Shown here: one piece after another, positions 26,089 through 35,068 of the stretch | How positions within the stretch are numbered: the stretch's first letter is position 1 | How the letters are laid out: every line of letters starts with the position of its first letter | NCBI GenBank assembly: GCA_001772005.1 | Contig: MERI01000077.1 | Span: 1 to 41,790 of the forward strand | Length of the DNA: 41,790 nucleotides | Origin: Betaproteobacteria bacterium RIFCSPLOWO2_12_FULL_62_58 | GTDB taxonomy: Bacteria; Pseudomonadota; Gammaproteobacteria; Burkholderiales; SG8-41 | Direction of reading: 5' to 3' | Made by a program: the position numbers and the translations under genes | Notes under the pieces: generated by a model | Seen by the model: only the letters and a program-made list of their open reading frames with translations | Told to the model about the DNA's origin: nothing | The model's database searches: none

Positions 26089-28969
26089 CATATGGCGAAC
26101 CGGTCCGCGTCCATGCTGCCAGTTGTCCGAGGTCCGGCGTGGCCGCGTAGGTATCCTCGAAGTTCTCCAAGAACCTTCGCAGGGCATCTCCGGGAATGGG
26201 ACGACTGATAAGGTAACCCTGGCCTTCGTTGCAGCCTTCATGCTTCAGGAAAGCGAGTTGCTCGGTCTTGTCCACGCCTTCGGCTATGAGTTTCAGACCC
26301 AAGGTTTTTGCCATCGCGATGATGGCCCGGGTAATACCCACGTCTTCAGCCTCCAGCGGAATTCCGCGTATGAAAGACTGGTCGATCTTGATGTAGTCGA
26401 TAGGGAAGCGCTTCAGATAGCTCAGTGACGAATACCCGGTGCCGAAATCGTCGATCGCAATAGCGACGCCCATTTCCTTGAGTCGTTCGAGGATAACGGC
26501 GGCACGTTGAGGATCGTGCATGACGAGGCTTTCCGTTACTTCCAATTCGAGCGCATCGGCCTTAACTCCTGTCTCCTGCAGTATCGCAGCGATGCCTTCG
26601 GTAAGATCGGGTTGCCTGAATTGTCTCGCGGACAGGTTCACCGCGACGCGCAGCGGCGCCAAACCGGATTGTTGCCACGCGATCATTTGTTGACACGCCG
26701 TCCCCAGCACCCACTCTCCGATGGGGTCTATCAGTCCGGTTTTCTCCGCAATTCCAATGAACTGCCCGGGCATGATTCGTCCCAGGTTCGGATGATTCCA
26801 TCGCACGAGCGCCTCAACCCCCATGACCTTTCCGTCGTGCAAATCGATGCGCGGCTGATACTCCAACACCAATTCTTCGCGTTCGATCGCCAAGCGGAGG
26901 CTGCTCGCCATCATCAGGGCTTCAAGCGCCTGCGCATTCATCTCCGCCGAGAAGAACTGGTAATTGCTCCTGCCCTGTTCCTTTGCCGCATACATGGCCG
27001 CATCGGCGTTCTTGATCAGGCTGGAAGCGTTCTGTCCGTCATCGGGGTAGTAACTGATGCCGATGCTCGCCGAGACATAGATCTCGTGTCCGGCGACCGT
27101 GAAGGAGGCGCTCAGACGGTCAAGAAGCTTCTTGGCGATGAACGCAACGTCTCCCGAATCGCTGACTTCGTTCAGCAGAACGGTAAACTCGTCTCCGCCA
27201 AGGCGCGCGACGAAATCCGTTTTTCTTACGCACTCCTGAACTCGGGCCGCCACGCTTTTCAGCAGTTCATCTCCGTAGGCGTGTCCCAGCGAATCGTTCA
27301 CGGTCTTGAAGTGATCGAGATCGATAAACATCACCGCGGCCTTGGCGCTTTTTCGGCTCGCGCGCAACAATGTCTCTTCGCAGCGCAGTTGGAACATCGT
27401 TCTGTTCGCGAGACCGGTCAACGAATCGTGGTGAGCAAGGAACTGCAGACGCCGTTCGTCTTCCTTTTGTTTCGTGACATCCGAGAACAGAATGATGAAG
27501 TTGACGATCCGGCCGATATCGTCCTTCACCGCGCTGACACTGCGTTCTTCGAGATAGTTTTCACCGTTCTTGTTACGACTCCACAGCTCGCCTTTCCAAT
27601 GCCCTTTTTCAAAAACAGTCTTGGATATCTCGAAGCGCAACGAGGACGCCTGTTCGTCGGCAATCAGGGCATCCGGAGTTTTTCCGAGGACCTCTTCAGC
27701 GCTGTAACCGGTAATCGTGGTAAAGGCTTTGTTGACGGAAACAATCCGTTCTTCGGCGTCACAAACCATCACGCCTTCGGCGGCATTTTCGATGGCGTTG
27801 GCCGCGACATGCAGCTGTTCTCCGGTTTTCTTGTGGCTGAGAATTTCCTTGACCAGCGCGCTGTTGATATCCTGGAGCATCCCCGTGCGCTCCGCCACCC
27901 GGCTGTCAAGCTCGCGGTGCAAGTCGCCGACGCTTCCCGTCATGGCGTTGAATGCGGCAGTCAGGCGGGCAATCTCGTCCTGCCCTTTGACGGGCAGTTG
28001 AGGGTGACTGGTCTGTCCGGCGGAAATAGACGAGGCCGCTTCGCTCAGGCGAGCCAAACTCGAAGTCAGGCGCGGGCCGAGGCTTCTGGAAACCCGCAAG
28101 ACGATGAGCAGGATAATCCCGGCGGCGACAGCGTAGCCGGCCGCCAGCCACTTGAGCGGCGTCATGACTTCGGCGCGTTCGCCTGCCACCTCCACCCGAA
28201 ACCGGTCGGGGAACGCAGCCACATCCAGTTCAACCTGCCGTGCAGCTACGATGGGTTCGACCAGTGTTCTGGAATGCGTCTCTGCCAGGACCTCCCCGCG
28301 GTGGTTCTTGAGGCGCCTGATCAGCTCGCCGGTGAAGGACGACATGGCTCGCTTGAACATCTCGTCCAGGGGGATCCGCATCAGGAGGATCCCCCCATGG
28401 GTTTCTGCCGAGGAAGAGGGGACGGGTCTTGCGATGATCAGTTGGCGCATTTCGCCATCTTTTGTGATCTCGGTATACGTGAAGCCGAATTTGATGACTC
28501 GCTGAAGCCAAAAAGCACGCTCGTAGGATGGCGGCGTATCGCTCCCGGTTCCGGTGATGGGCTGCCCCAGGGCGTCATACAAAGTCAAGGTGGCCGGCAA
28601 TCGAACCGGGCCCCTGTAGTCCTTGAAGAACGGGCCCAGATAGGCGTCACGCGCGGACGGATCGGCAAGCGCGCGGACGAGTATCCCGTTAGACGACATG
28701 CGAGAGAGGTCCGCGTACAGGATGTTGAGCGTGGACTCCACTTGTCGGGCGGCAAGGGTTGTCTCATTGGCGAGTTCTCTCAATATGGCGTCTTCCAGCA
28801 GTTTCTGGGTGACCAGATACGACCCCCCTCCGATTGCGGCCCCGATCGTGAGCGTCAACGCAAGCGCGGACGCTGTAATGCGATGGGAGATGCTGTGGTC
28901 CCACCAATGCAGCAACATGCCGAGAGAACGAGTGATCGGCTTAATGCTTTTTAAACGCACGCTGTTCAT
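26078..28969 (-). CDS. Membrane-bound PAS-GGDEF-EAL cyclic-di-GMP signalling protein
   Basis: I start it at ATG 28969 (MNSVRLKSIK...), preceded by AAGGAAG, giving 963 residues. Order: transmembrane helix (about 30-55), periplasmic sensor domain of roughly 220 residues, second transmembrane helix (about 275-295), HAMP, a short coiled coil, PAS (about 400-510), GGDEF and EAL. The cyclase motif RLGGDEF is intact and preceded by the RxxD inhibitory site (RKTD), so it may make c-di-GMP under feedback. The EAL domain also keeps its catalytic set (EALVRW, AVNLSARQF, DDFGTGYSS, KIDQ, AEGVDK), so phosphodiesterase activity is possible. Which activity dominates cannot be told. A small gene upstream on the same strand may belong to the same unit. 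Confidence 0.95.
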   Translation of the reverse strand: MNSVRLKSIKPITRSLGMLLHWWDHSISHRITASALALTLTIGAAIGGGSYLVTQKLLEDAILRELANETTLAARQVESTLNILYADLSRMSSNGILVRALADPSARDAYLGPFFKDYRGPVRLPATLTLYDALGQPITGTGSDTPPSYERAFWLQRVIKFGFTYTEITKDGEMRQLIIARPVPSSSAETHGGILLMRIPLDEMFKRAMSSFTGELIRRLKNHRGEVLAETHSRTLVEPIVAARQVELDVAAFPDRFRVEVAGERAEVMTPLKWLAAGYAVAAGIILLIVLRVSRSLGPRLTSSLARLSEAASSISAGQTSHPQLPVKGQDEIARLTAAFNAMTGSVGDLHRELDSRVAERTGMLQDINSALVKEILSHKKTGEQLHVAANAIENAAEGVMVCDAEERIVSVNKAFTTITGYSAEEVLGKTPDALIADEQASSLRFEISKTVFEKGHWKGELWSRNKNGENYLEERSVSAVKDDIGRIVNFIILFSDVTKQKEDERRLQFLAHHDSLTGLANRTMFQLRCEETLLRASRKSAKAAVMFIDLDHFKTVNDSLGHAYGDELLKSVAARVQECVRKTDFVARLGGDEFTVLLNEVSDSGDVAFIAKKLLDRLSASFTVAGHEIYVSASIGISYYPDDGQNASSLIKNADAAMYAAKEQGRSNYQFFSAEMNAQALEALMMASSLRLAIEREELVLEYQPRIDLHDGKVMGVEALVRWNHPNLGRIMPGQFIGIAEKTGLIDPIGEWVLGTACQQMIAWQQSGLAPLRVAVNLSARQFRQPDLTEGIAAILQETGVKADALELEVTESLVMHDPQRAAVILERLKEMGVAIAIDDFGTGYSSLSYLKRFPIDYIKIDQSFIRGIPLEAEDVGITRAIIAMAKTLGLKLIAEGVDKTEQLAFLKHEGCNEGQGYLISRPIPGDALRRFLENFEDTYAATPDLGQLAAWTRTGSPYVKL

Positions 28970-29047
28970 TCTGCTTCCTTTATGAAACGCGTGATGCACC
29001 ATCCCCCCACCGGGTGGGCCCGAATCACGCGCTCAGGTCAGCTCGGC

Positions 29048-29356
29048 CTAGGACGCCTTCGGGGTTGTTTGAAGATCTTTCTTTTGAACCAATGCACCGG
29101 CTTCACGCACGGTCCGATTCCAGCGTTGTATGGCGATGCCGGCCTCGTCGATCAGCACCGAGTTTCCGCCCCTGTCGACAAGCAGCGCGAGGCGGTTGAT
29201 GAGCGCCACGGATTCGTGGTGTATCGTGACCAGAGCCGCTATGGGCGCCGGCATGTTCTGACTTTGGCTTATCGCCGCAGCTTTGTCCGTGAAGGACTCG
29301 ACGGGGTGGACGTGTTCGGCGAGCCTCAACCAGTCTGCAACAGGCATTCTGCTCAT
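29048..29356 (-). CDS. Hypothetical protein upstream of the GGDEF-EAL gene
   Basis: A 102-residue soluble protein starting at ATG 29356, with AGGAAAA upstream. It is predicted to be mainly helical (ADWLRLAEHVHPVESFTDKAA, then APIAALVTIHHESVALINRLALLVDRGG). The histidine-containing helix around ALVTIHHESVALI is notable, but I see no Hpt or hemerythrin signature. It lies 78 bp before the GGDEF-EAL gene in the same direction, so co-expression is likely, perhaps as a partner in signalling; that is inference. The gap 29357-29560 upstream holds no recognised feature. Confidence 0.55.
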   Translation of the reverse strand: MSRMPVADWLRLAEHVHPVESFTDKAAAISQSQNMPAPIAALVTIHHESVALINRLALLVDRGGNSVLIDEAGIAIQRWNRTVREAGALVQKKDLQTTPKAS

Positions 29357-29560
29357 GGATGTTTTCCTGATTTCCAGTCTTGTGACGATTGGGCCGGGAA
29401 TCCCGCGGGTATCCTCAGTCCGGCTGACGTGAAATTCTCACGGATGATCAGCCATAAGTAAAGCTGCCGGGCGGCAAAGACGGGTAGCATCTTGTTTTGA
29501 CTGCCAGTTTGGTCCGGCTTTGTGCTATATGTGGAATTCATGGAAACCGTTCGGGGGGGA

Positions 29561-29659
29561 ATGCAAATGAAAATCCTGGTTGTGCCCGGTGATGGCATCG
29601 GACCGGAGATCACGCAGGCTTTCGACACAGCCGTGGCACAGAAAATCGCGGGAACCTGA
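29561..29659 (+). pseudogene. Isopropylmalate/tartrate dehydrogenase-like gene reduced to 32 codons
   Basis: Behind a strong GGGGGGGA site, the frame reads MQMKILVVPGDGIGPEIT, the unmistakable N-terminus of isocitrate/isopropylmalate-type dehydrogenases. It passes straight into QAFDTAVAQKIAGT and stop, which resembles the C-terminal end of the same family. About 300 internal codons would be missing, without loss of frame. It stands 40 bp before a Bug/TctC gene that also has an internal deletion. No enzyme activity is possible. Confidence 0.7.
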
Positions 29660-29699
29660 AGTCCCGGGCTGGATGGAGATGATGAGTGGAGAAATCACC

Positions 29700-30386
29700 A
29701 TGACACGGACATTCCGTTGTTTCCGAATCGCGATCGGGATCGCGTGCGCGGGCCTGATTGCACGGGCTTCGACGCCGGCGAGTGCAGCCGAATTCCCAAC
29801 GCGGCCGGTTCGCTTCGTGGTCGCATCGACTCCCGGCGGAGCGCTTGACGTGCTGTCGCGTCTCGTGGGGCCGAAATTGACCGAGAAGTGGGGTCAGCCG
29901 ATCGTGATCGACAACCGTGCCGGGGCGGGTGGGATTATCGGAACGGAAATCGTCGCCATCCCCTATAAGGGTGCCGGCGCCGCGACCGTTGCCGTGGTGA
30001 GTGGCCAGGTGCAGATGTTATTCACCTCGACGGGCGCGGCGATGCCTCACATCAAGGCAAGCCGGATCAAGGCGCTCGGCGTCACAACGGCCAAGCGCAC
30101 GCCCGCTCTTCCCGACGTGCCGACGATCGCCGAAACGGGGCTGCCGGGTTTCCAGGTGGATGGCTGGTACGCCGTCATGGCTCCGGGAAAAACACCGAAA
30201 CACGTCGTCGATAAGCTGTACCACGACATCGCCGCAGTGCTCAAGATGCCCGACGTCGCGTCCCGCATCGAATCGGTCGGGCTCGATCCGGGCGGCATTT
30301 CTCCGCAGCAGTTCGCCGAATATATCCGGGCTGAGCTGAAAAAGTGGGGCACGTTGATCAAGGACGCGGGCATCAGCGCCGAGTAG
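29700..30386 (+). CDS. Bug/TctC-type periplasmic binding protein with internal deletion
   Basis: A 228-residue relative of the solute-binding proteins of tripartite tricarboxylate transporters, normally about 320 residues. A signal peptide (residues 1-30) is followed by the family opening FPTRPVRFVV...PGGALD and GQPIVIDNRAGAGGIIGTE. At about residue 86/87 (VA|IPYKG) the sequence jumps to IPYKGAGAATVAVVSGQV, skipping roughly 90 residues that form much of one lobe. The C-terminal part (LPDVPTIAETGLPGF onwards) is normal. The frame is intact, but ligand binding is doubtful. The start ATG 29700 is the only one compatible with the signal peptide. Confidence 0.85.
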   Translation: MTRTFRCFRIAIGIACAGLIARASTPASAAEFPTRPVRFVVASTPGGALDVLSRLVGPKLTEKWGQPIVIDNRAGAGGIIGTEIVAIPYKGAGAATVAVVSGQVQMLFTSTGAAMPHIKASRIKALGVTTAKRTPALPDVPTIAETGLPGFQVDGWYAVMAPGKTPKHVVDKLYHDIAAVLKMPDVASRIESVGLDPGGISPQQFAEYIRAELKKWGTLIKDAGISAE

Positions 30387-30387
30387 G

Positions 30388-30450
30388 CGAGCGCCAGAGA
30401 GGCGGGCGCCAGAGAGGCGGACGCCGGAGAGGCGAGAGGAGAAAGGCGTA
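30388..30450. repeat. Degenerate 15-bp tandem repeat after the Bug gene
   Basis: Three to four units of the form GCGCCAGAGAGGCGG follow directly after the stop at 30386 (30388-30450). It is the same kind of purine-rich short-period repeat seen after recG, but without an obvious complementary partner here. Confidence 0.7.
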
Positions 30451-30537
30451 AGAGCGGGAGATCGTGAGTGGAGATATGAAGGAAGATCAAGCAGGGCGGT
30501 CGCAGCAGCGGAAATCATTTCTTTGCTGTGGCGCAGC

Positions 30538-31452
30538 TCAGGATTTGAGGATTTCCATCCCCGCCTGCAGCGCTTTTTCGATTTTTGCTTTTTCCTTGAC
30601 GATCGACTCGTCGGTCCATTGCCAAAAGCCGCGCCCGGTTTTCATGCCGAGGTGTCCTTTCTCGATCAATTCCTTGATTACGGGGGCGGGAACGCTTTCG
30701 TTGTGCAGGTGGGGGTAGAGCGCGCCGGCGACGTAGTAATTGGTGTCCCAGCCCGACATCTCCTTCTGCATCATCGGCCCGCAGGCGATGAAGCGGAAGC
30801 CGAAACCGTAGCGTACCGCCGTATCCACGTCTTCAGGCGTGACCACGCCGTCCGCGATCAGGTAGAGCGCTTCGCGCATCATGGCATGTTGGATGCGGTT
30901 GCCGACAAAACCGGGAACGTCCTTCTTGACCCAGATCGGCGCCTTGCCGAGTGTTTTCATGAGGCCGACCAGACGCTCGGCGACCTTCGGATCGGTGGAC
31001 TGTGCGCTGACCACTTCCACCAGCGGCACCAGGTGCGCCGGCATGAAGAAGTGAAGTCCCGCCACTCTCGAACGCGTCTTCAGCCCCTTGCCGATCTCGC
31101 CGATCTGGAAATTCGACGTGTTGCTCGCAAGCGCGATGTCAGGCCGCGCCAGCGCGTCGAGCTCGCTGAAGATCTTCTGCTTGAGCGGCAGATCCTCGGT
31201 TGCTGCTTCGACCACCAGGTCAACATCTTTCCATGCGATGTCCCCGACTTTGGCGTAAGTCTTGACGTTGGCCGCGTTCGCCGCCGGCGCGCCCAGCTTC
31301 CTCAGTCCCGAATCGATGCGCGCGGGCAACGCGTCGCGCGTCTTCTGGGACGGGCTCATGACGTGGACGTTCCAGCCGCCGGCGGTGAAGATGATGGCGA
31401 TGTCTCCTCCCATGATGCCGCCGCCGATGATGACTACGTTTTGTCGTGGCAT
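30538..31452 (-). CDS. 3-hydroxyacyl-CoA dehydrogenase family protein
   Basis: A 304-residue NAD-dependent dehydrogenase, with ATG 31452 and GGAG eight bases upstream. The Rossmann opening VVIIGGGIMGGDIA, SNTSNFQIGEIG, HFFMPAHLVPLVEVV (catalytic histidine region) and GFVGNRIQHAMMREA match the family, and the C-terminal domain is complete. It would oxidise a 3-hydroxyacyl-CoA to the 3-ketoacyl-CoA. It is not fused to an enoyl-CoA hydratase. Neighbouring CoA genes on the same strand suggest a catabolic pathway rather than standard beta-oxidation; the substrate is unknown. Confidence 0.92.
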   Translation of the reverse strand: MPRQNVVIIGGGIMGGDIAIIFTAGGWNVHVMSPSQKTRDALPARIDSGLRKLGAPAANAANVKTYAKVGDIAWKDVDLVVEAATEDLPLKQKIFSELDALARPDIALASNTSNFQIGEIGKGLKTRSRVAGLHFFMPAHLVPLVEVVSAQSTDPKVAERLVGLMKTLGKAPIWVKKDVPGFVGNRIQHAMMREALYLIADGVVTPEDVDTAVRYGFGFRFIACGPMMQKEMSGWDTNYYVAGALYPHLHNESVPAPVIKELIEKGHLGMKTGRGFWQWTDESIVKEKAKIEKALQAGMEILKS

Positions 31453-31493
31453 GAATATCGCTCCGAAATGCTGTGTTTGAGATCCGGGCGGCG

Positions 31494-32369
31494 TCAGTTG
31501 ACCACCCGCTTCGCGGTCCATTTCTCTTCGGCGCCGCCGCTGGCCGACTTGGCCACGCCTTCGATGGCGTCGCCCTTGACCCGCCCGACGAAGTCGCGCT
31601 GGACGGCGCCGGTGCCGGCGTATTCGATCACCGAGAAAGTGATCTGGTCGCCCTGCAGTTTGCCGTTGCGGAATTGCGCCACCTTGTTGTCCGCCTTGAT
31701 CAACCCCTCGATGTTCTGGAAGTGCTGGCGTAGCACGAGTTCGTAACCGCGCGCGCTGCCCCAGCGCCAGGTGCCCTCGACCCTGGCCGGCACGATCCAC
31801 AGGTAGGCGGTGCGGCCTTCCACTGATTCGACCTGATCCGGCTGCCAGTCATCCATGCTGAAGGCGTGCGAAACCACGCGCGTGCCCGGCTTCATGTTGA
31901 GGATGGTGGGGCGGAGCTTCAGGTTGAGGGAGGGCAGCAGGTAGAGCGTCAGCACGGTGGCCTGGCTGAAGTCGGTTTCGAAGATATCGGCCTTGATGAA
32001 CTGGACGCGCGCGGAGACGCCTTCCTTTTCCGCGTTGCGCTTGGAGAGCTCGACCATGTCGGGGTTGTACTCGATGCCGAGCGCGCGCACGCCGTACTTC
32101 TTGGCGGCGGTGATGACGGTGCGACCGTCGCCCGAGCCGAGATCGACCACGTAATCGCCGGAAGTGGTCTTGGCCATCTGCAGCATGCGCTCAACCAGCG
32201 CCTGCGGCGTCGGCACCCAGATGACGTCCTTGCCTTCCTGGCCGACCACCGGCGCGAATTCCTTCGACGCCGCGTTCTGCGCGCGCGCCGCCCCGCCCGC
32301 GACGATGTTGACTGCTGTGAAAATGAAGACGGCAACTGCAACCGGCGCGAAGCGCCATTTGAACGGCAT
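31494..32369 (-). CDS. Exported SAM-dependent methyltransferase-fold protein
   Basis: From ATG 32369, with AGGGGGGA upstream, the protein has 291 residues. It begins with a clear signal peptide (WRFAPVAVAVFIFTAVNIVAGGAARAQ), after which VVDLGSGDGRTVITAAKK (SAM motif I), GIEYNPDMV and VQFIKADIFETDF give a class I methyltransferase core. The C-terminal 100 residues form a strand-rich extension (GTWRWGSARGYELVLRQHFQNIEG...). An exported methyltransferase is odd, because SAM is not expected in the periplasm; the fold may serve another purpose. It lies 41 bp upstream of the hydroxyacyl-CoA dehydrogenase on the same strand. Confidence 0.85.
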   Translation of the reverse strand: MPFKWRFAPVAVAVFIFTAVNIVAGGAARAQNAASKEFAPVVGQEGKDVIWVPTPQALVERMLQMAKTTSGDYVVDLGSGDGRTVITAAKKYGVRALGIEYNPDMVELSKRNAEKEGVSARVQFIKADIFETDFSQATVLTLYLLPSLNLKLRPTILNMKPGTRVVSHAFSMDDWQPDQVESVEGRTAYLWIVPARVEGTWRWGSARGYELVLRQHFQNIEGLIKADNKVAQFRNGKLQGDQITFSVIEYAGTGAVQRDFVGRVKGDAIEGVAKSASGGAEEKWTAKRVVN

Positions 32370-32467
32370 GATGATCCCCCCTGATGGTTGAAAAATGACT
32401 TCCACTTCCGGATGGCACGGCGGCCGATAATTATGCCTTAACGTGCCTTTCAGTGGGAGGTTGACCC

Positions 32468-32666
32468 CTAGGAGTTTGTCGGACTCAGGTCGGACAAACT
32501 CCTAATGCAAAACCGCCCGCACGAAAACGGAAGAAAAAGGCAGTGGACACCTCATATTGAACCTGCTCGCGCGCCCAGAGCGGTCGTAATATCAGATTCA
32601 TCCCGAATCCGCAGGCGGTTTTGCTGTTACCACGCTGTCGGACGCCTAAGCCCGACAGGGTGCTAG
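32468..32666. mobile_element. 199-bp CTAG-bounded MITE (family 1) with nested inverted repeats
   Basis: CTAG at both ends. Left: CTAGGAGTTTGTCGGACTC folds with GACAAACTCCTA. Right, read inward: CTAGCACCCTGTCGGGCTTA. Nested inside, GCAAAACCGCC (32507-32517) pairs perfectly with GGCGGTTTTGC (32614-32624). There is no open frame. It fills most of the 450-bp gap between the methyltransferase and CoA-transferase genes. Confidence 0.8.
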
Positions 32667-32670
32667 GGCT

Positions 32671-32730
32671 TCAATCGCGGCGCGCACCCGAGACCTTGAC
32701 CACCGGCGCCCAGCGCGCGATCTCGCTCAT
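32671..32730 (-). pseudogene. C-terminal remnant of a Bug/TctC protein
   Basis: The minus strand encodes MSEIARWAPVVKVSGARRD then TGA, which matches the usual C-terminus of Bug proteins (compare the end of the gene at 41379). An in-frame stop lies just upstream, so only about 19 codons survive. The remnant ends four bases from the CTAG of the 199-bp MITE. Confidence 0.6.
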
Positions 32731-32794
32731 GACGGGTAATCCGGATCAACCGCTCACATTTCCAGTTTCCACGGATTGCCGGAGTTTGGGCTTC

Positions 32795-32825
32795 ACTCAT
32801 CATTCCGCACTCATCATTCATCATT
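32795..32825. repeat. ATCATTC repeat at the CoA-transferase 3' end
   Basis: CACTCATCATTC units, repeated two to three times, overlap the stop codon of the CoA-transferase gene. The reverse complement of this tract occurs at the other end of the same gene (34051-34086). Confidence 0.75.
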
Positions 32826-34035
32826 GTTTTTTGACCCGGCCGTCGACGGTGGTTCCGCTTGCGATCATGGCTTCAATGTCGGCCTCGCGGTATCCGATCT
32901 CGCTCAGAATTTCCACGCTGTGCTGGCCGATGTTGGGCGCCGGGCGGAAATCGTGGCGCGCGCCGCCCGAAATCCTGTTGGGCAACGCCATGTTCCAGAT
33001 CATGCCCTCGGTGGGGTGATCGATGCGCTGGAAAAAACCGATGTCCGCGAGATGAGGGTCCTCCATCAGGTCGTCGAGCGTCTGAAAAGGCATCGCCGGC
33101 ACATCGGTGCGGTCGAAGATCTCGATCCACTCCGCAGTGGTTTTCTGCTTGAGTCCCTCGGCGCGGATCCTGAAGTATTCCGCGGTGTGCTTGAAGCGCG
33201 CCGCTATGCTGTTGAAGCGCGGATCGGTCTTGAGCTCGGGCTTGCCGATCGCATCGAAAATCGCGAACGCCTGGGCATCGGTGTTGCCGGAAATGCAGAT
33301 CCAGCCGTCCTTGGTCGGCAGCGGGCGGGCCTGCGGATCGAGCAGCCGCGGGTCGCCGGTCGGTCCCAGCGGCGGATCGAAGGTCTTGAGGTACATGTGC
33401 TCTTCGAGGACGGATTTCACGATATTTTCAAACATCGGAATTTGAATCGCCTGGCCCTCGCCGGTGCGGCTCCGCGCGTAAAGGGCCATTAGGATCATTT
33501 GCACCGCGATCAGTCCCACGGTGCGGTCGGCGATCACCATCGGCAGATAGCGCGGCTCGCCGGTGGCGCGGTGGTGCAGCGCCGCTATCCCCGCAGAGCC
33601 CTGGATGATGGAATCGTACGCCGGCTTGTCACGGTAGCGCCCGCCCTGGCCGAAGCCGAACATGCCGCAGTAGATCATGCGCGGGTTGATGCCGCGCAGG
33701 TCCTCGTAGCCGAGCTTGAGCCGCGCCATGGCCGGTGGACGCATGTTCCAGATCAGCACGTCGGCGCGCTCGATCAATTTCATGAGCGCAGCACGCGCGC
33801 CGGGTTGCTTGAGATCGAGCGCGATGCTGCGCTTGTTGCGGTTCAGATGCAGGAACTTGCCCGACATGCCGGGCGTGACCCCGCGGCCGGCGAGCGTGCG
33901 CACGATGTCGCCGCTGGGCGCCTCCACCTTGATTACGTCGGCGCCGTAGTCGGCCATGATCTGCGTGGCGAGGGGCCCCACCACCACCGACGTCATGTCG
34001 ATGATGCGCACGCCTTCCAGCGGTCCGCCGGCCAT
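32821..34035 (-). CDS. Class III (CaiB/BaiF-type) CoA-transferase
   Basis: A 404-residue family III CoA-transferase, full length. The opening GPLEGVRIIDMTSVVVGPLATQIMADYGADVIKVE, the NRNKRSIALDL segment and YLPMVIADRTVGL with the catalytic aspartate (AD) are present. These enzymes move CoA between carboxylic acids and so activate the substrate of a pathway. With the MaoC-type hydratase directly upstream and the lyase-like protein beyond it, this suggests activation of a dicarboxylic or hydroxy acid. The start ATG 34035 has only a weak ribosome site. Both ends are flanked by inverted ATGAATGATG-type repeats. Confidence 0.93.
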   Translation of the reverse strand: MAGGPLEGVRIIDMTSVVVGPLATQIMADYGADVIKVEAPSGDIVRTLAGRGVTPGMSGKFLHLNRNKRSIALDLKQPGARAALMKLIERADVLIWNMRPPAMARLKLGYEDLRGINPRMIYCGMFGFGQGGRYRDKPAYDSIIQGSAGIAALHHRATGEPRYLPMVIADRTVGLIAVQMILMALYARSRTGEGQAIQIPMFENIVKSVLEEHMYLKTFDPPLGPTGDPRLLDPQARPLPTKDGWICISGNTDAQAFAIFDAIGKPELKTDPRFNSIAARFKHTAEYFRIRAEGLKQKTTAEWIEIFDRTDVPAMPFQTLDDLMEDPHLADIGFFQRIDHPTEGMIWNMALPNRISGGARHDFRPAPNIGQHSVEILSEIGYREADIEAMIASGTTVDGRVKKQ

Positions 34036-34050
34036 ACGCTTACGCTCGAA

Positions 34051-34086
<36 letters not shown>

Positions 34087-34179
34087 TCATGGTCGAGGCG
34101 CGGCGCCGTTCAATGCAAGGATACGCGGCGCGCTTCCTCCATCTGCGTGGGTTCTGGCCATGACGCGGTGCCTGCCACG

Positions 34180-35031
34180 TCATCGGAACTCGGCATCCGC
34201 GGTGAGCGCGAGCGCATCGTCCTTATCCACGACCCACAGCTTCGCCGTCTTGTTGTCGGGCGAGGGTTCGCCGCACACCGTGAAAGGGCGGTTCACGAAC
34301 ATCGGGCGCACATTGCGCGACGACATGTAAGTGAGCGGGGTAGAGGCGTGGGTGCGTGCGAGCTCGAATACCAGCAGCGTCGTCAGCCCGCCGTTCATCA
34401 CCAGATCGGGATAGCCTTCGGTCTGCGTCACATACGGATAGTCGTAATGGATGCGGTGCCCGTTGAAGGTGAGGGCGGAATAGCGGAACAGCAGCACCGG
34501 ATCGGGCGTCACCACGCGGCTCCACACCGCTCTTCCCGGCGCGGGCTGCGGCGGCGGGGGCGGAGCGTCAGGGGCGGGCTCGCCGCGATAGACGATGTCC
34601 TGTTCCTCGGTGATCGCAAGACCGCGCGGGTTTGAGATGTCGGTCTGCACCGTCACGAACACCATCTGCCCGGTGCGGCCTTGCTTGACGGTGACGTCCT
34701 TGATCACCGAGTCGCGGCGCACCTCGTCTCCGACGTGCAGCCGTTGGTGGATGGTAACGCGTTTGCCCCCGAACATGCGGCGCGGCAGCGGCACCGGCGG
34801 CAGAAAGTCGCCGCGCCGGGGATGGCCGTCGGGCCCGATCTGCGAGTGGCGCACCACGCGCGGAAAAAGAATCTGGTGCCAGCCGATCGGCAGCGGATCA
34901 CCGGTTTTCGGCATGGGATCGTCGCGGTCGAGCGTAGCGGCGAGCCGGTGCACCGCCGGTATCGTCACGTAGTCAACATCGGTTTCCTTCTGCCCGATCC
35001 ACTTCTTGAGTTCGTCCAGGTTCTGCGTCAC
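34180..35031 (-). CDS. MaoC/HTD2-type hydratase (mesaconyl-C4-CoA hydratase-like)
   Basis: A 283-residue double hot-dog protein of the FAS1-dehydratase/HTD2 type that includes mesaconyl-C4-CoA hydratase. The N-terminal half (LPIGWHQILFPRVVRHSQIGPDGHP...LPRRMFGG) and the C-terminal half with RYSALTFNGHRIHYDYPYVTQTEGYPDLVMNG, the likely hydratase site (N, H and Y), are intact. A proline-rich linker (PAPDAPPPPPQPAPG) joins them. The start is GTG 35031 with GGAG six bases upstream. It would add water to an unsaturated acyl-CoA made by the CoA-transferase, possibly a mesaconyl-type substrate; that is inference. Confidence 0.85.
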   Translation of the reverse strand: MTQNLDELKKWIGQKETDVDYVTIPAVHRLAATLDRDDPMPKTGDPLPIGWHQILFPRVVRHSQIGPDGHPRRGDFLPPVPLPRRMFGGKRVTIHQRLHVGDEVRRDSVIKDVTVKQGRTGQMVFVTVQTDISNPRGLAITEEQDIVYRGEPAPDAPPPPPQPAPGRAVWSRVVTPDPVLLFRYSALTFNGHRIHYDYPYVTQTEGYPDLVMNGGLTTLLVFELARTHASTPLTYMSSRNVRPMFVNRPFTVCGEPSPDNKTAKLWVVDKDDALALTADAEFR

Positions 35032-35068
35032 GTTCTACTCCTTCAATCTACGTTCGTCCATGCGGCTT

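Noticed and set aside
26507..28954. Long plus-strand open frame antisense to the GGDEF-EAL gene
   Set aside because: It is a by-product of high GC codon bias; the minus-strand protein has full domain and catalytic motifs.
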